DNA of 64,000 bases from an archaeon (GCA_028279705.1 JANQNF010000021.1:54379-118378); one strand, 5' to 3'; shown: positions 45,292 through 54,049, numbered from the stretch's first letter. A program made the numbers and translations. Notes: generated from the sequence alone by a model not told the origin.

Positions 45292-45912
45292 ATGAAAGGT
45301 AAAAGCGTCAAGTCCACAGAAAGCGTCGAGGAATATCTTGAAGTGCTGTGTAGACTCTCAGAGGAAGGGAAAAAGCTGAGTACGACAAACATAGCCTCAA
45401 AGCTGAAGGTATCCCCGGCAAGCGTTTCGGGAATGCTAAAAAAGCTTGAAAAGGAGGGCTATGTCAGCCACAGCCCATATAAGGACATAGAACTGACTGC
45501 CAGGGGAAAGCGGCTGGGGAAAAAGATACTTGGAAGGCACAGGCTTCTTGAGCGCTTCCTCGAAGGCATGGGCATGAGAAGGCACAGGATACACGGAGAG
45601 GCATGCAAGCTTGAGCATTATGTTTCTGACGAACTTGAAGGGATAATCAAGAAGAAGCTTGATGCACCTGAAGGCAAGTCTGTAGTCAGCCTGATAGACA
45701 TGGGCGATGGTGCAGAGGGTAAGGTGTTCGGTATAGACGGTGGTGGCAGGTCTGTGAAGAGGCTTGAGGACATGGGACTCACTCCCGGCGCCAAGGTGAA
45801 GATCATAAGGTCCGCTCCGTTCTCAGGGCCGGTCGAAGTATTCATACGCGATTCCTGCCTCGTACTTGGCAGGGGGGTCGCTTCCAAAGTTTTCGTCAAG
45901 GTGGTTAAATGA
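45292..45912 (+). CDS. DtxR-family metalloregulator with FeoA-like C-terminus
   Basis: 206 residues. N-terminal winged helix (about 5-65, with KLKVSPASVSGMLKKL), metal-binding/dimerisation domain (about 70-130; His and Glu residues in RHRIHGEACKLEHYVS) and a C-terminal SH3/FeoA-like domain (about 138-206). It probably represses iron uptake when Fe(II) is bound. It overlaps feoB by 4 nt (ATGA) and has its own palindromic operator. No separate feoA gene exists here, so the C-terminal domain may also act as FeoA. Confidence 0.92.
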   Translation: MKGKSVKSTESVEEYLEVLCRLSEEGKKLSTTNIASKLKVSPASVSGMLKKLEKEGYVSHSPYKDIELTARGKRLGKKILGRHRLLERFLEGMGMRRHRIHGEACKLEHYVSDELEGIIKKKLDAPEGKSVVSLIDMGDGAEGKVFGIDGGGRSVKRLEDMGLTPGAKVKIIRSAPFSGPVEVFIRDSCLVLGRGVASKVFVKVVK

Positions 45913-47822
45913 GTAAGGTGACGGTAGCGCTTGCAGGGAATGCCAATGTCGGAAAGTCCGTCATATTCAACGAGATGACGGGACTTCATCAGCACATAGG
46001 CAACTGGCCCGGAAAGACTGTGGAAAAGGCAGAAGGAACATTGCACTTCAAGGAGCACGAAATAGACGTGATAGACCTTCCTGGCATATATTCACTGTCG
46101 ACTTACTCCCTGGAAGAGGTCATAAGCAGGGAATACATACTTGATGAAAAGCCAGACGTTGTGATAAACGTTGTGGACGCATCCGTACTTGAGCGAAATC
46201 TTTATTTTACGCTGCAGCTGATGGAGCTTGGAAGGCCGATGGTCATTGCGCTAAATCATGTAGACACTGCAGAGAAAAAAGGCGTGAAAATTGACCACAA
46301 GAAGCTGGAAAAGGTGCTTGGTATACCTGTCGTACCGACAGTTGCCGTGAAGTCGCAGGGCATGACGGAGCTTATCGAAAAGGCAGTGAACGTTGCGCTC
46401 TCAAAAAAGAAAACGAAACACATAAGTTATGGAAGCGAAATCGAGAATGCGATTTCAAAGGTGCAGAAGATATTAAAGCCCGTCAGTACTTCCCATTCCA
46501 GCCGGTGGCTTGCAATAAAGCTTCTTGAAAACGACACCGAGGTCATGAAACTCCCATTCGACAAAGGCGTAATATCGAGTGTAAAAAAAGTTGCAAAGAC
46601 TGTGGAGCACCTCCATAAGCATTCGTGTTCCACTGCAATAGCATGTGAGATGTATGCAAGGTCGGCTGAAATGACAAAAAACGTTCAGAGCCGGACAAGT
46701 AAGAAGAAGCGCCTGCTGGAAAGAATCGACGACGTGAGCACCGACAGGATCATGGGATATCCTGTCATGGCAGCGATTTTGCTTTTGATGTTTTTTGGAG
46801 TCTTCGGCTTTGGTAACGCTCTTGCGGTCTTTATTGAAGACGCTCTTGGGGTTTTCACAGTACAGTCCGAAGCGCTTTTCACAGGAATTTCAGGTAGTAT
46901 TGTACTTGGGCTAATAGAAGGAGTCATCGCAACGCTTACCGTTGTCATACCATACATCCTTCCGTTCTATCTTGTATTGGGACTGCTTGAAGGAAGTGGT
47001 TATCTTGCAAGGATAGCATTTTTGATGGACAACATTATGCACAAGATGGGCCTGCACGGCAAGGCCTTCATACCACTCATGATGGGATTCGGCTGCAACG
47101 TGCCGGCGTGCCTTTCGTGCCGTGTCATGGAAACACACAGGGAACGGATGATAGCGGTTTTCGTGACAACACTCATACCGTGCGCTGCTGTCACGACGGT
47201 CGTGCTCGGGCTTGTAGGAAGGTTTGTTGGCATATGGTGGGCACTTGGGCTTTATGTAATAGATGCCGTGATAATCTTTGCTCTCGGCAGGATCGCGTTC
47301 AAGGCTTTCCCCGGAGAACCGTCGGGCCTCATAATGGAGATGCCTTCACTTAGGATGCCTCACATGAAGACCATACTTAGGCAGACGTGGTTCAAGCTTG
47401 AGGGTTTCGTGAAGATAGCGTTCCCGATAATCATAGCAGGTACCGTTATGATAAAGGTGTTCGACTTCCTCGGTGCGGTGGATGTCATATCAGGCGTACT
47501 GTCACCGATAACGGTGGGGTGGCTTGGACTTCCTGTAATATCGGGCGTGCTCCTGATATTTGGCATACTCAGAAAAGAATTGACCATAGTCATGCTTGCA
47601 GCACTTATGGGAACCACGAATTTCGCTCTCGTCATGACACCTGTGCAGATGCTAGTGTTCGCCCTCGTCACAATGCTCTACATTCCGTGTGCATCGACGA
47701 TAGCTGCGCTTGTCAAAGAAACCGGGTGGAAGAGGGCAACGTACATGACGGTTTTCGAAGTATTGTTTGCAATACTGATTGGTGGAATTTTCTTCCGGAT
47801 ACTTCTGTTACTCGGTATCTGA
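45909..47822 (+). CDS. feoB: Ferrous iron transporter B
   Basis: 637 residues. Cytoplasmic G domain with G1 GNANVGKS (10-17), G3 DLPG (about 57-60) and G4 NHVD (about 114-117), a guanine-dissociation-inhibitor-like helical region (about 160-275), then two Gate domains of transmembrane helices with GFGCNVPAC (about 395-403). Imports Fe(II) across the cytoplasmic membrane. Full-length apart from a shorter C-terminus. Co-translated with the DtxR-type gene. Confidence 0.95.
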   Translation: MSKVTVALAGNANVGKSVIFNEMTGLHQHIGNWPGKTVEKAEGTLHFKEHEIDVIDLPGIYSLSTYSLEEVISREYILDEKPDVVINVVDASVLERNLYFTLQLMELGRPMVIALNHVDTAEKKGVKIDHKKLEKVLGIPVVPTVAVKSQGMTELIEKAVNVALSKKKTKHISYGSEIENAISKVQKILKPVSTSHSSRWLAIKLLENDTEVMKLPFDKGVISSVKKVAKTVEHLHKHSCSTAIACEMYARSAEMTKNVQSRTSKKKRLLERIDDVSTDRIMGYPVMAAILLLMFFGVFGFGNALAVFIEDALGVFTVQSEALFTGISGSIVLGLIEGVIATLTVVIPYILPFYLVLGLLEGSGYLARIAFLMDNIMHKMGLHGKAFIPLMMGFGCNVPACLSCRVMETHRERMIAVFVTTLIPCAAVTTVVLGLVGRFVGIWWALGLYVIDAVIIFALGRIAFKAFPGEPSGLIMEMPSLRMPHMKTILRQTWFKLEGFVKIAFPIIIAGTVMIKVFDFLGAVDVISGVLSPITVGWLGLPVISGVLLIFGILRKELTIVMLAALMGTTNFALVMTPVQMLVFALVTMLYIPCASTIAALVKETGWKRATYMTVFEVLFAILIGGIFFRILLLLGI

Positions 47823-47854
47823 ACGCTTAAAAAAGTTTCATTTAATTCTACACC

Positions 47855-48436
47855 ATGAAACAAACACCCGCTGGATGGGAACTGCTTTCGAGTATCGGTA
47901 GGAGTGGCTACATACTATCACCGCCTGCGAATAATGTAATAAATGCAAGTGACCGTCACGTTAGCTACGGTGGTGTATATAGGGTGATTCAGAAAAACGG
48001 AGATGTAAAATATATAAAAAGTTCCCTCGAGCTTTCAGGTTCTGAAAGAAGGTTCTCATTTGAAGACGAAGAGACTGCAAAAAATCACATAGATGTGTAC
48101 AGGAAATTCGCAGAAATAGGTTTCTACCATCCAGAAAGCTTCTTTGATATTATCCAGTCGGGCAATGAAATTGGCGTAATGTGCGCAATGCCAGAACTTG
48201 CCACGAGAAATGGTATAAAAAAGAGGATAAAGGAGTTTCCTACTGAAGAATTCAACAAGACTTGGAGCGGATTCTTCAATGAATGGCCGCTTGGATATTT
48301 TCACGGTGATGTAACGGTTTCAACTAATTATGGAATTTCAGATGAGGGAAATATACACTACTTTGACCTGAATCTGTTCGAGTGCATACCATCGCCTCTA
48401 GTCAGCGACCCTAGAATAAAATCTACTTCAGCCTGA
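47855..48436 (+). CDS. Hypothetical protein with kinase-like C-terminal motifs
   Basis: 193 residues. The order YGGVYRVIQKNGDVKYIK (glycine-rich beta hairpin plus Lys), a hinge-like GVMCAMPEL, then YFHGDVTVSTNYGI...YFDLNLFE resembles the HGD...N...D pattern of aminoglycoside-phosphotransferase/kinase folds, although the protein is short and the N in the catalytic loop is offset. TATA (gcttaaaaaag) lies about 26 nt upstream. AT-rich compared with flanking genes. Function unknown; kinase fold is tentative. It overlaps the convergent fttA gene by 14 nt. Confidence 0.6.
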   Translation: MKQTPAGWELLSSIGRSGYILSPPANNVINASDRHVSYGGVYRVIQKNGDVKYIKSSLELSGSERRFSFEDEETAKNHIDVYRKFAEIGFYHPESFFDIIQSGNEIGVMCAMPELATRNGIKKRIKEFPTEEFNKTWSGFFNEWPLGYFHGDVTVSTNYGISDEGNIHYFDLNLFECIPSPLVSDPRIKSTSA

Positions 48437-50294
48437 CGGCTTCAAGGTTTCTGGGCGCCATTGTTTCGCACTTGAATATCTTGTGCGCGTCCCTTGCAAA
48501 CTCTCCGCACCTGCTGCTCTCGCCGTGGTTGACTAGTATGCGCTCAAGCCTTCCGGGAAGGTTGTATATGTAGCTTACCAGCTGCTTTCTGTCAGAGTGG
48601 CCTGAAAGTCCGTGCACGGAGTGCACTTCGAGGTTCACTGGAAGAGTGACGGTCTTTCCGCCGGACTTGCCGAAAGGTACTTCCTTCCATCCTTTCTGAA
48701 GCCTCCTGCCAAGCGTTCCCTCGGCCTGGTAACCGACGAAAATGAGCATGTTCTTCTCGTCAGGAGCGAATGCCTTGAAATATTCGACAGCCGGGCCGCC
48801 TATGAGCATGCCTGACGTGGCTATGACTACGCCGGGTTCCTTTGAGTCCAGTATCTTGTTTCTTTCCTTTGGTGCGACTCTTTTGAATATCTCGTTTGTG
48901 AAAGGATTCGCGCCCTTATGGAATATGTCCCTCTGGACGTACTTTGACAAGTATTCTGGGTAGGCGGTGTGTATTGCAGTGGAATCCCACAGCATGCCCT
49001 CCATCCATACGGGATGCTTGAAGTTGTTTCCTGCAAGCGTTGCCATCACTTCCTGCGCCCTTCCTACCGCGAACGAAGGTATGAGCACTTTTCCGCCCCT
49101 CTCCATGACCTTGTTGATGAGGTCCATGAGTTCCTGTTCGGATTCACGCCTTCCTGTCATTATGTTGTCGGATGCGCCGTATGTAGACTCTATCAAGAGA
49201 GTCTCAACCCTGTGAAACTTCGTTGATGCAGCATCGAAAAGCCTGCTCGGGCCGAACTTCAGGTCGCCTGTATAAAGAACGTTGTGCAGCCCGTCGCCTA
49301 TGTGCATGTGGATGACTGATGATCCAAGTAAGTGGCCTGAAGGCTCCAGTGTCAGCCTGACATCCGGTGCTATGTCGCTCACTTCGCCGTATTCGAGCGC
49401 TATTGTATGCTTTACCATCTTCTCAACGGACTTCTTCGTATACCACACCTTCTTTCCTTCCCTCTGGCACACATCGACGTAATCCAGGCATAGCAGTACT
49501 GTGGTATCCCTTGTGGGTGCAGTGCAGTAGAGTGGGCCATCGTAACCGTTCTCGTAAAGCCATGGTATGAAGCCGCAGTGGTCCAGGTGACTGTGGCTCA
49601 GAACGACTGCGTCTATCTTCTCTATGTCAAAATCAGGCGAATCAATGTATGGATGGCTGTCAGAGCCGACGTCAACGCCGAAATCCATGAGTATGTTGGA
49701 GTTTGAAGTCTGAAGCATTATGCTGCTCCTCCCTACCTGCCTTCCGCCTCCAAGATAAACAATCCTTGCCCATTCCTTGTCCTTTTCTACCTTTGGAGGT
49801 GAATTTATCTTCTGGCCTATCTTGTTTAGGAATGTCTTCCTGTAGTCTATCTCGCTGTGCAGAAGCTTCCTTACGGCCTTTACAATGTCAGAATCTATTG
49901 CGGGTGCCCTCTCTATCTTCGGCAGCCACAATGTCTCGGACTTTATCCTCCTGTAAGTTTCTCCTCCCTTTCCTATCACGAGTCCGGGCTTTGTCGACTC
50001 TATGACCACTTTGCCCAGTTCCGGTTCGAAGTATACCCCGCTTATGCCAGCGTCCTTTGGAACAATCTCTTCAATCTTCTTCTTGGCCTTCTCGGGATCC
50101 ATCGTTATGCTCTGATCTGGTCTTATCTCTATCCTCTTCTTGAGTGCAGACACTATGGTCCGGGCTACCCTTTCACTCTCCTTGAAGAACTCTGCGTTCT
50201 TCGTGTAGAGTACAAGTTCAGATGCCTCGAACTTGGCTTCTGTTATGTCTGCATCCTTTGGTAGATGCGTCTCAAGACCTTTCAATAAATTCAT
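48423..50294 (-). CDS. fttA: KH/beta-CASP ribonuclease, transcription termination factor (aCPSF1/FttA)
   Basis: 623 residues. Two N-terminal KH-like domains (about 1-140, including VIGKGGETYRRI), metallo-beta-lactamase core with SHSHLDHCG (about 233-241), and a beta-CASP domain (about 390-520) with C-terminal motif HSVHGLSGHSDR. In archaea this CPSF73-like endoribonuclease cuts nascent RNA 3' ends and terminates transcription. All zinc ligands of motifs 1-4 appear present. Confidence 0.95.
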   Translation of the reverse strand: MNLLKGLETHLPKDADITEAKFEASELVLYTKNAEFFKESERVARTIVSALKKRIEIRPDQSITMDPEKAKKKIEEIVPKDAGISGVYFEPELGKVVIESTKPGLVIGKGGETYRRIKSETLWLPKIERAPAIDSDIVKAVRKLLHSEIDYRKTFLNKIGQKINSPPKVEKDKEWARIVYLGGGRQVGRSSIMLQTSNSNILMDFGVDVGSDSHPYIDSPDFDIEKIDAVVLSHSHLDHCGFIPWLYENGYDGPLYCTAPTRDTTVLLCLDYVDVCQREGKKVWYTKKSVEKMVKHTIALEYGEVSDIAPDVRLTLEPSGHLLGSSVIHMHIGDGLHNVLYTGDLKFGPSRLFDAASTKFHRVETLLIESTYGASDNIMTGRRESEQELMDLINKVMERGGKVLIPSFAVGRAQEVMATLAGNNFKHPVWMEGMLWDSTAIHTAYPEYLSKYVQRDIFHKGANPFTNEIFKRVAPKERNKILDSKEPGVVIATSGMLIGGPAVEYFKAFAPDEKNMLIFVGYQAEGTLGRRLQKGWKEVPFGKSGGKTVTLPVNLEVHSVHGLSGHSDRKQLVSYIYNLPGRLERILVNHGESSRCGEFARDAHKIFKCETMAPRNLEAVRLK

Positions 50295-50345
50295 TTTTTC
50301 TCCTGTTTCAAAAAACTGATGAAAATAACTTCGATGTGAGATTCT

Positions 50346-50975
50346 TTATGCCGTTAGCTTCTTGACTTCTTCGTCAGCCACTCTCTTGAATCCTGCCTTC
50401 GATATGACGACCGCGTCTATGCCGCTTCCACCGGATGCGATGTCCCTCTTTGTTGCTGCCCTTACTGCTCTAACGGCAAGCCTCTTGGCATCGTCCACTG
50501 TCATGTTTTCCTTGAATTCGTTTTCAAGTACACCGAATGCTACCGGTGAACCTGATCCCGTCGAAAAGTATTTCTCAGGCATGACCGAACCGTCCGGTGA
50601 CATGGTGAAAAGCCACGGCTTCGCATCGTAACCTGCGACCACAAGCTGCACTATGTATGGGTAGAACCTTCTTGAGTAAAGTATGTTGGCTATGAGAGTC
50701 GATGCAGCCTCCGTGCTCATCTTCTTCCCTTCCTGAAGCGAGTAGAGCTTGAGTTCTGCCTTCACGTATCTGATGAGTGCCTGTGCATCACCGACGACTC
50801 CCGCAATCGTCATGCCGAGTGCGTCGTCGACTTGGTGTATCTTTTCTGCGTCCTGGCTTGCCACAAGGTATCCCATCGTGGCCTTCCTTTCTGCAGCTAG
50901 TATGACTGCATCGTTTGCCATTATTCCGACGGTTGTAGTTCCCGTCTTCATGTTCTTCTCGATCTGTTCCATCAT
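50346..50975 (-). CDS. psmB: Proteasome beta subunit
   Basis: 209 residues. A 12-residue propeptide ends in KTG; cleavage would expose the catalytic Thr13 of TTTVG. Lys/Asp partners (ERKATMGYLV) and the SGGSGID C-terminal signature are present. It forms the inner rings of the 20S proteasome. The alpha subunit is not in the window. Confidence 0.96.
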   Translation of the reverse strand: MMEQIEKNMKTGTTTVGIMANDAVILAAERKATMGYLVASQDAEKIHQVDDALGMTIAGVVGDAQALIRYVKAELKLYSLQEGKKMSTEAASTLIANILYSRRFYPYIVQLVVAGYDAKPWLFTMSPDGSVMPEKYFSTGSGSPVAFGVLENEFKENMTVDDAKRLAVRAVRAATKRDIASGGSGIDAVVISKAGFKRVADEEVKKLTA

Positions 50976-51036
50976 GAGAATCAGCGCCGTTCACTGAAAT
51001 TGATTAATTTATTGGGTATAGTACTTATAAATCTTT

Positions 51037-51471
51037 TCATGTCTTCAGCGTCATGGCACCCTTTTTGGATGCCACAAGACTGTGCACGAGTTCTGCTAGT
51101 GAATTCAAAAGGCCCTGTGCCTGTCCCATGTCCATTGTGATTTTTGATGGCTCCAGTATCTCGATGCTTGACGGCGCGTAATTGAGTATGAGGTACGCAA
51201 GCGAATCGAACCTCCTTGCTAGCATGCTTATCTCGACCACGAGCGAATACGCTTCATTGACGCTCTGAAACGGACTCTTGACCTTCACGGCCTCGTCGAA
51301 CTTCTCTTCGTATATGAGCAGGTCGTTTTCGTGCTTCATAAGGTCTATGTGCTTTCTCAGGCTAGATTCGGCAGCTTCCTTACTGATGGCAAGCACTTCT
51401 ATGTCTGCCCGAAGCTTTATCCAGCCGTCCTTCATCCTCTTCTTCACAGTTTCCTTGATGTCTTCTGCCAT
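51037..51471 (-). CDS. Conserved-looking helical hypothetical protein
   Basis: 144 residues from the second ATG (51471), preferred because a TATTTAAAT TATA element at about 51492-51500 lies 25 nt upstream; the ATG at 51477 is possible. Predicted all-helical, moderately charged, with no Cys and no membrane segment. I do not recognise the family. It lies between proteasome beta and AmrS, all on the minus strand with separate promoters. Confidence 0.7.
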   Translation of the reverse strand: MAEDIKETVKKRMKDGWIKLRADIEVLAISKEAAESSLRKHIDLMKHENDLLIYEEKFDEAVKVKSPFQSVNEAYSLVVEISMLARRFDSLAYLILNYAPSSIEILEPSKITMDMGQAQGLLNSLAELVHSLVASKKGAMTLKT

Positions 51472-51507
51472 AACCATTAAAGACTGAAGCGTATTTAAAT
51501 GTCTTGC

Positions 51508-52512
51508 CTATCTGGTCCACTGCTTGCCAGCTACCGGTACCTTGGTGCCGCATTTTTTGCACTTGTCCCCCTGATAGGTCGTGCTGTATCCGGTCCTTTC
51601 TATGACAGTATTTCCACACTTCGCGCAGAAGGTGGATTCCTTGTCAGTTTGCGCATTCCCGATGTAAACGTAATTCATACCCCTCCTTTTTGCGATATCG
51701 TGGCATTTTTCCACAGTCTTGAGCGGCGTCGGGGGCACGTCCGTGAGCTTGTACTGGGGGAAGAATGCAGAAAAGTGAAGGGGAACGTCAACACCGAGAT
51801 TGTCTTTTATCCATTCGACTATGCCGAGTATGTCCTTTTGCCTGTCATTGTATCCGGGAACCACAAGCGTGGTGATCTCTGTAAAGACTTTGTACTTCTT
51901 GTATGCAAGCAGCGCATCGTAGACAGGTTTTATGCCCGGTGTCATGCAAACCTTCTTGTAGAACTTGTCGTTTCCCTTGACGTCGACGTTGACTGCGTCC
52001 AGGTACTTTGACGCGTGTTTTATCACTTCCGGTGTCGTGTAGCCATTGCTCACCCATACGTTGTAAAGACCAGCCTTCGAAGCCAGTTTCATTGTGTCGT
52101 AAGCATACTCGTAGAATATCGTGGGTTCGGTGTACGTGTAAGCGATGCCTTTTGCTCCCTGCGCTTTCGCCATCTCCACTATCTTTTCAGGAGATATCTC
52201 CTGCCCAGAGATTTCACTGGGTTGTGATATCTCCCAGTTCTGGCACTGCATGCACCTGAAGTTGCAGCCTACCGTCGCCATGGATAGGCATTCCGAGCCC
52301 GGTGCGAAGTGGAATAGCGGCTTCTTCTCGATGGGATCCATTGCAATCGAGCAGGCTTTTCCGTAAACAAGCGAATAAAGCACTCCCTCCTGGTTCTTCC
52401 TGACCCCGCAAAAGCCGGTCGAGCCGTTTGGTATTTCAGTGCAGTGTCTTGCGCATAAGTGGCAGTTGACAGTGTCGTTGACAGCCTTCTCGTAGAATAG
52501 CGCTTCTTTCAT
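51508..52512 (-). CDS. amrS: AmmeMemoRadiSam system radical SAM enzyme
   Basis: 334 residues. An N-terminal Cys-rich segment (CHLCARHC ... GFCGVR), the radical SAM triad CNFRCMQC (about 85-92), and a C-terminal zinc-ribbon (CAKCG ... CKKCG) characterise the AmrS/PflA-like group. These act with AMMECR1 and Memo proteins, neither of which is in the window; the modification is not established. ATG 52512 is favoured by a minus-strand TATA about 24 nt upstream; 52524 is an alternative. Confidence 0.88.
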   Translation of the reverse strand: MKEALFYEKAVNDTVNCHLCARHCTEIPNGSTGFCGVRKNQEGVLYSLVYGKACSIAMDPIEKKPLFHFAPGSECLSMATVGCNFRCMQCQNWEISQPSEISGQEISPEKIVEMAKAQGAKGIAYTYTEPTIFYEYAYDTMKLASKAGLYNVWVSNGYTTPEVIKHASKYLDAVNVDVKGNDKFYKKVCMTPGIKPVYDALLAYKKYKVFTEITTLVVPGYNDRQKDILGIVEWIKDNLGVDVPLHFSAFFPQYKLTDVPPTPLKTVEKCHDIAKRRGMNYVYIGNAQTDKESTFCAKCGNTVIERTGYSTTYQGDKCKKCGTKVPVAGKQWTR

Positions 52513-52541
52513 AATATTAAACATTCTGACAATGGTTTAAT

Positions 52542-53177
52542 ATGTTAGAGATGAATACCAACCTCTCAGAACTTATCGGCTGTATAATAGGTGATGGGAA
52601 CATATACGACAGGTCTATATCGTATGTCGAAATCGCGGGAGATGCAAATAAGGACAAGCACTATTTCAAGAACAATCTATCGGAAATTGTGAAGAGTGAA
52701 ATCAAGTGCGATCCAAAGGTATTTTTCCATTCTGGTGCACTCAGATTGCGCATAAACAATAAAAAGTTCGTCCAATTTCTTACTAATTTGGGGATACCCA
52801 CGGGCGACGGGAAATCAAAAAGTGTTTTAATCCCACAGTCAATAGCTGACGGTTCAAATGAAATAAAGAAACATTGTATTCGAGGGATATTTGATACGGA
52901 TGGGAGCGTATATTACGATAAGAGAAGCGTCTATAATAAACCATATATAAGAATAGAACTTCACATGTTCAATGCAGGTTTATTAAAGCAGGTAAAAGAA
53001 ATACTACACTCTTTTGGCTTGTCAGCTGTATACTCATCGAAAAGAGACGCTTTATATTTTAATGGTTATGAGAATGTCAGGAAATACATAAATGAGGTAG
53101 GATTTTCGAATCACAGGCATATAGAAAGAATAAAAATGATGTATCCAGAATTATTACAATATAATTTGCCCCAGTAG
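52542..53177 (+). mobile_element. Free-standing LAGLIDADG homing endonuclease gene
   Basis: 211 residues with two LAGLIDADG motifs: LSELIGCIIGDG (about 8-19) and HCIRGIFDTDG (about 108-118), so it should act as a monomer on a 20-odd-bp site. Base composition is visibly more AT-rich than the flanks. The last codons (CCC CAG TAG) are the first bases of the following tRNA-Thr gene, so the stop lies within tRNA positions 8-10. It is divergent from amrS. The target may be an uninterrupted tRNA-Thr gene or another locus; that is inference. Confidence 0.88.
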
Positions 53178-53270
53178 CTCAGCTGGCCAGAGCGATCGAA
53201 GCATGAAATGATTTTCCTGCTGTCGAACCTCGTAAGCGATAGGTCGGGGGTTCAAATCCCTCCTGGGGCT
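53168..53270 (+). tRNA. tRNA-Thr(CGT) with non-canonical intron at 30/31
   Basis: Acceptor GCCCCAG pairs with CTGGGGC; TA; D stem GCTC/GAGC with loop AGCTGGCCA; T arm GGGGG-TTCAAAT-CCCTC; discriminator T, as in archaeal tRNA-Thr. Taken directly, the anticodon stem has a 31:39 mismatch and no U33. Removing 29 nt (53199-53227) gives a perfect ATCGC/GCGAT stem around loop CTCGTAA, anticodon CGT. The intron has an AGCA/TGCT helix. CCA is not encoded. The 5' end overlaps the endonuclease gene by 10 nt. Confidence 0.88.
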
Positions 53271-53279
53271 CTATATTTT

Positions 53280-53438
53280 CTACATGAAAAGCGAGATTAT
53301 GTTGTTTAGAAGCTGCATGAACTGCTGGCAGTAGAATGCGTCCTGCTGTGCATCGCACACGAGAACAAGCGCGAATATAGCCGCTATGAGCACGATCACT
53401 ATGATACCTAATATTTTTATGGGACTGGTCCTGTTCAT
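53280..53438 (-). CDS. 52-residue single-span membrane protein
   Basis: A short basic N-terminus, one transmembrane helix (about 9-28, rich in I, V, L, A), then a polar segment with two cysteines (Cys29, Cys38) and many Gln. It is leaderless: the TATA centred at 53464/53465 is 26-27 nt upstream. The coding case rests on the promoter, the clear membrane helix and compact fit between tRNA-Thr and a divergent microprotein. Function unknown. Confidence 0.6.
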   Translation of the reverse strand: MNRTSPIKILGIIVIVLIAAIFALVLVCDAQQDAFYCQQFMQLLNNIISLFM

Positions 53439-53459
53439 GGGATATTCTTTTCGTCAGGG

Positions 53460-53470
53460 TTTTTAAATTT
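53460..53470. promoter_or_regulatory. Shared bidirectional TATA box
   Basis: TTTTTAAATTT contains palindromic TTTAAA centred at 53464/53465. Its distance to the minus-strand start at 53438 is about 26.5 nt and to the plus-strand start at 53492 about 27.5 nt. No second TATA element is seen in this 53-nt gap, so one element appears to serve both leaderless genes. Confidence 0.6.
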
Positions 53471-53491
53471 GAGGTCTGGGCAATAATTATA

Positions 53492-53602
53492 ATGGGTTCT
53501 GAGGGCGAGAAAGAGGACTATTTTGAGCATCTCGACAAGAAGCACTATAAGAAGAAGTACAAGAAGCGCGTCAAGTTCAGGGAGATAAAAGGCGTGCAGT
53601 AG
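53492..53602 (+). CDS. 36-residue basic microprotein
   Basis: An acidic N-terminus (GSEGEKEDYFEHLD) followed by a strongly basic, Lys/Tyr/Arg-rich stretch (KKHYKKKYKKRVKF). It has TATA at 27 nt and a leaderless ATG. It could bind RNA or ribosomes. Coding status is supported by promoter position and biased composition only. Confidence 0.55.
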   Translation: MGSEGEKEDYFEHLDKKHYKKKYKKRVKFREIKGVQ

Positions 53603-53658
53603 GTCTGTATCCGCGACAGTGTACAAAGATTTAAAAAAATTATTTTTATCGTTTCTCT

Positions 53659-53955
53659 ATGGAATATGTAAAAGTTGGAATTTCACACGATGAAAGAGGA
53701 TTCAGTGTCTTAGCTTCCTATCCGTTTGTGAATGACGAAATCCAAGCCGGTCCATACAGTATCGGACGCGATGTTATCGTGAGAGTCGAGTGTATATCTG
53801 ACGCTGTTTTTGGTGCTAAAAAGATTAATGGACTTGAGATTAATTTCTCAATGGATGCGAGAAAAATGTTAAGTGGTGATGTCTACGATGATTTGATGAG
53901 TGTTGTAAATAATCACAACGAAAAAATCGAAAATAAAATCAAAGATCTCAAGTAG
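53659..53955 (+). CDS. Small hypothetical protein
   Basis: 98 residues, soluble, alpha/beta, ending in a charged helix (NNHNEKIENKIKDLK). Upstream tttaaaaaaattatttttat (about 53630-53649) provides a TATA. No family recognised. AT-rich like the endonuclease gene and possibly part of the same acquired segment. Confidence 0.65.
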   Translation: MEYVKVGISHDERGFSVLASYPFVNDEIQAGPYSIGRDVIVRVECISDAVFGAKKINGLEINFSMDARKMLSGDVYDDLMSVVNNHNEKIENKIKDLK

Positions 53956-54049
53956 TTACTCCTTAAATTTCCGCACAGAAACTTTCTATGCAATGTGCCA
54001 CTTTGTTCTATTTTCCTCGTGTTTTTGCAATCTATCTTGCTGCCGCTGG

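Noticed and set aside
52542..53955. Integrated virus or plasmid
   Set aside because: AT-rich orphans and an endonuclease lie next to tRNA genes, but there is no integrase, no duplicated tRNA end (attachment repeat) and no replication or capsid gene.
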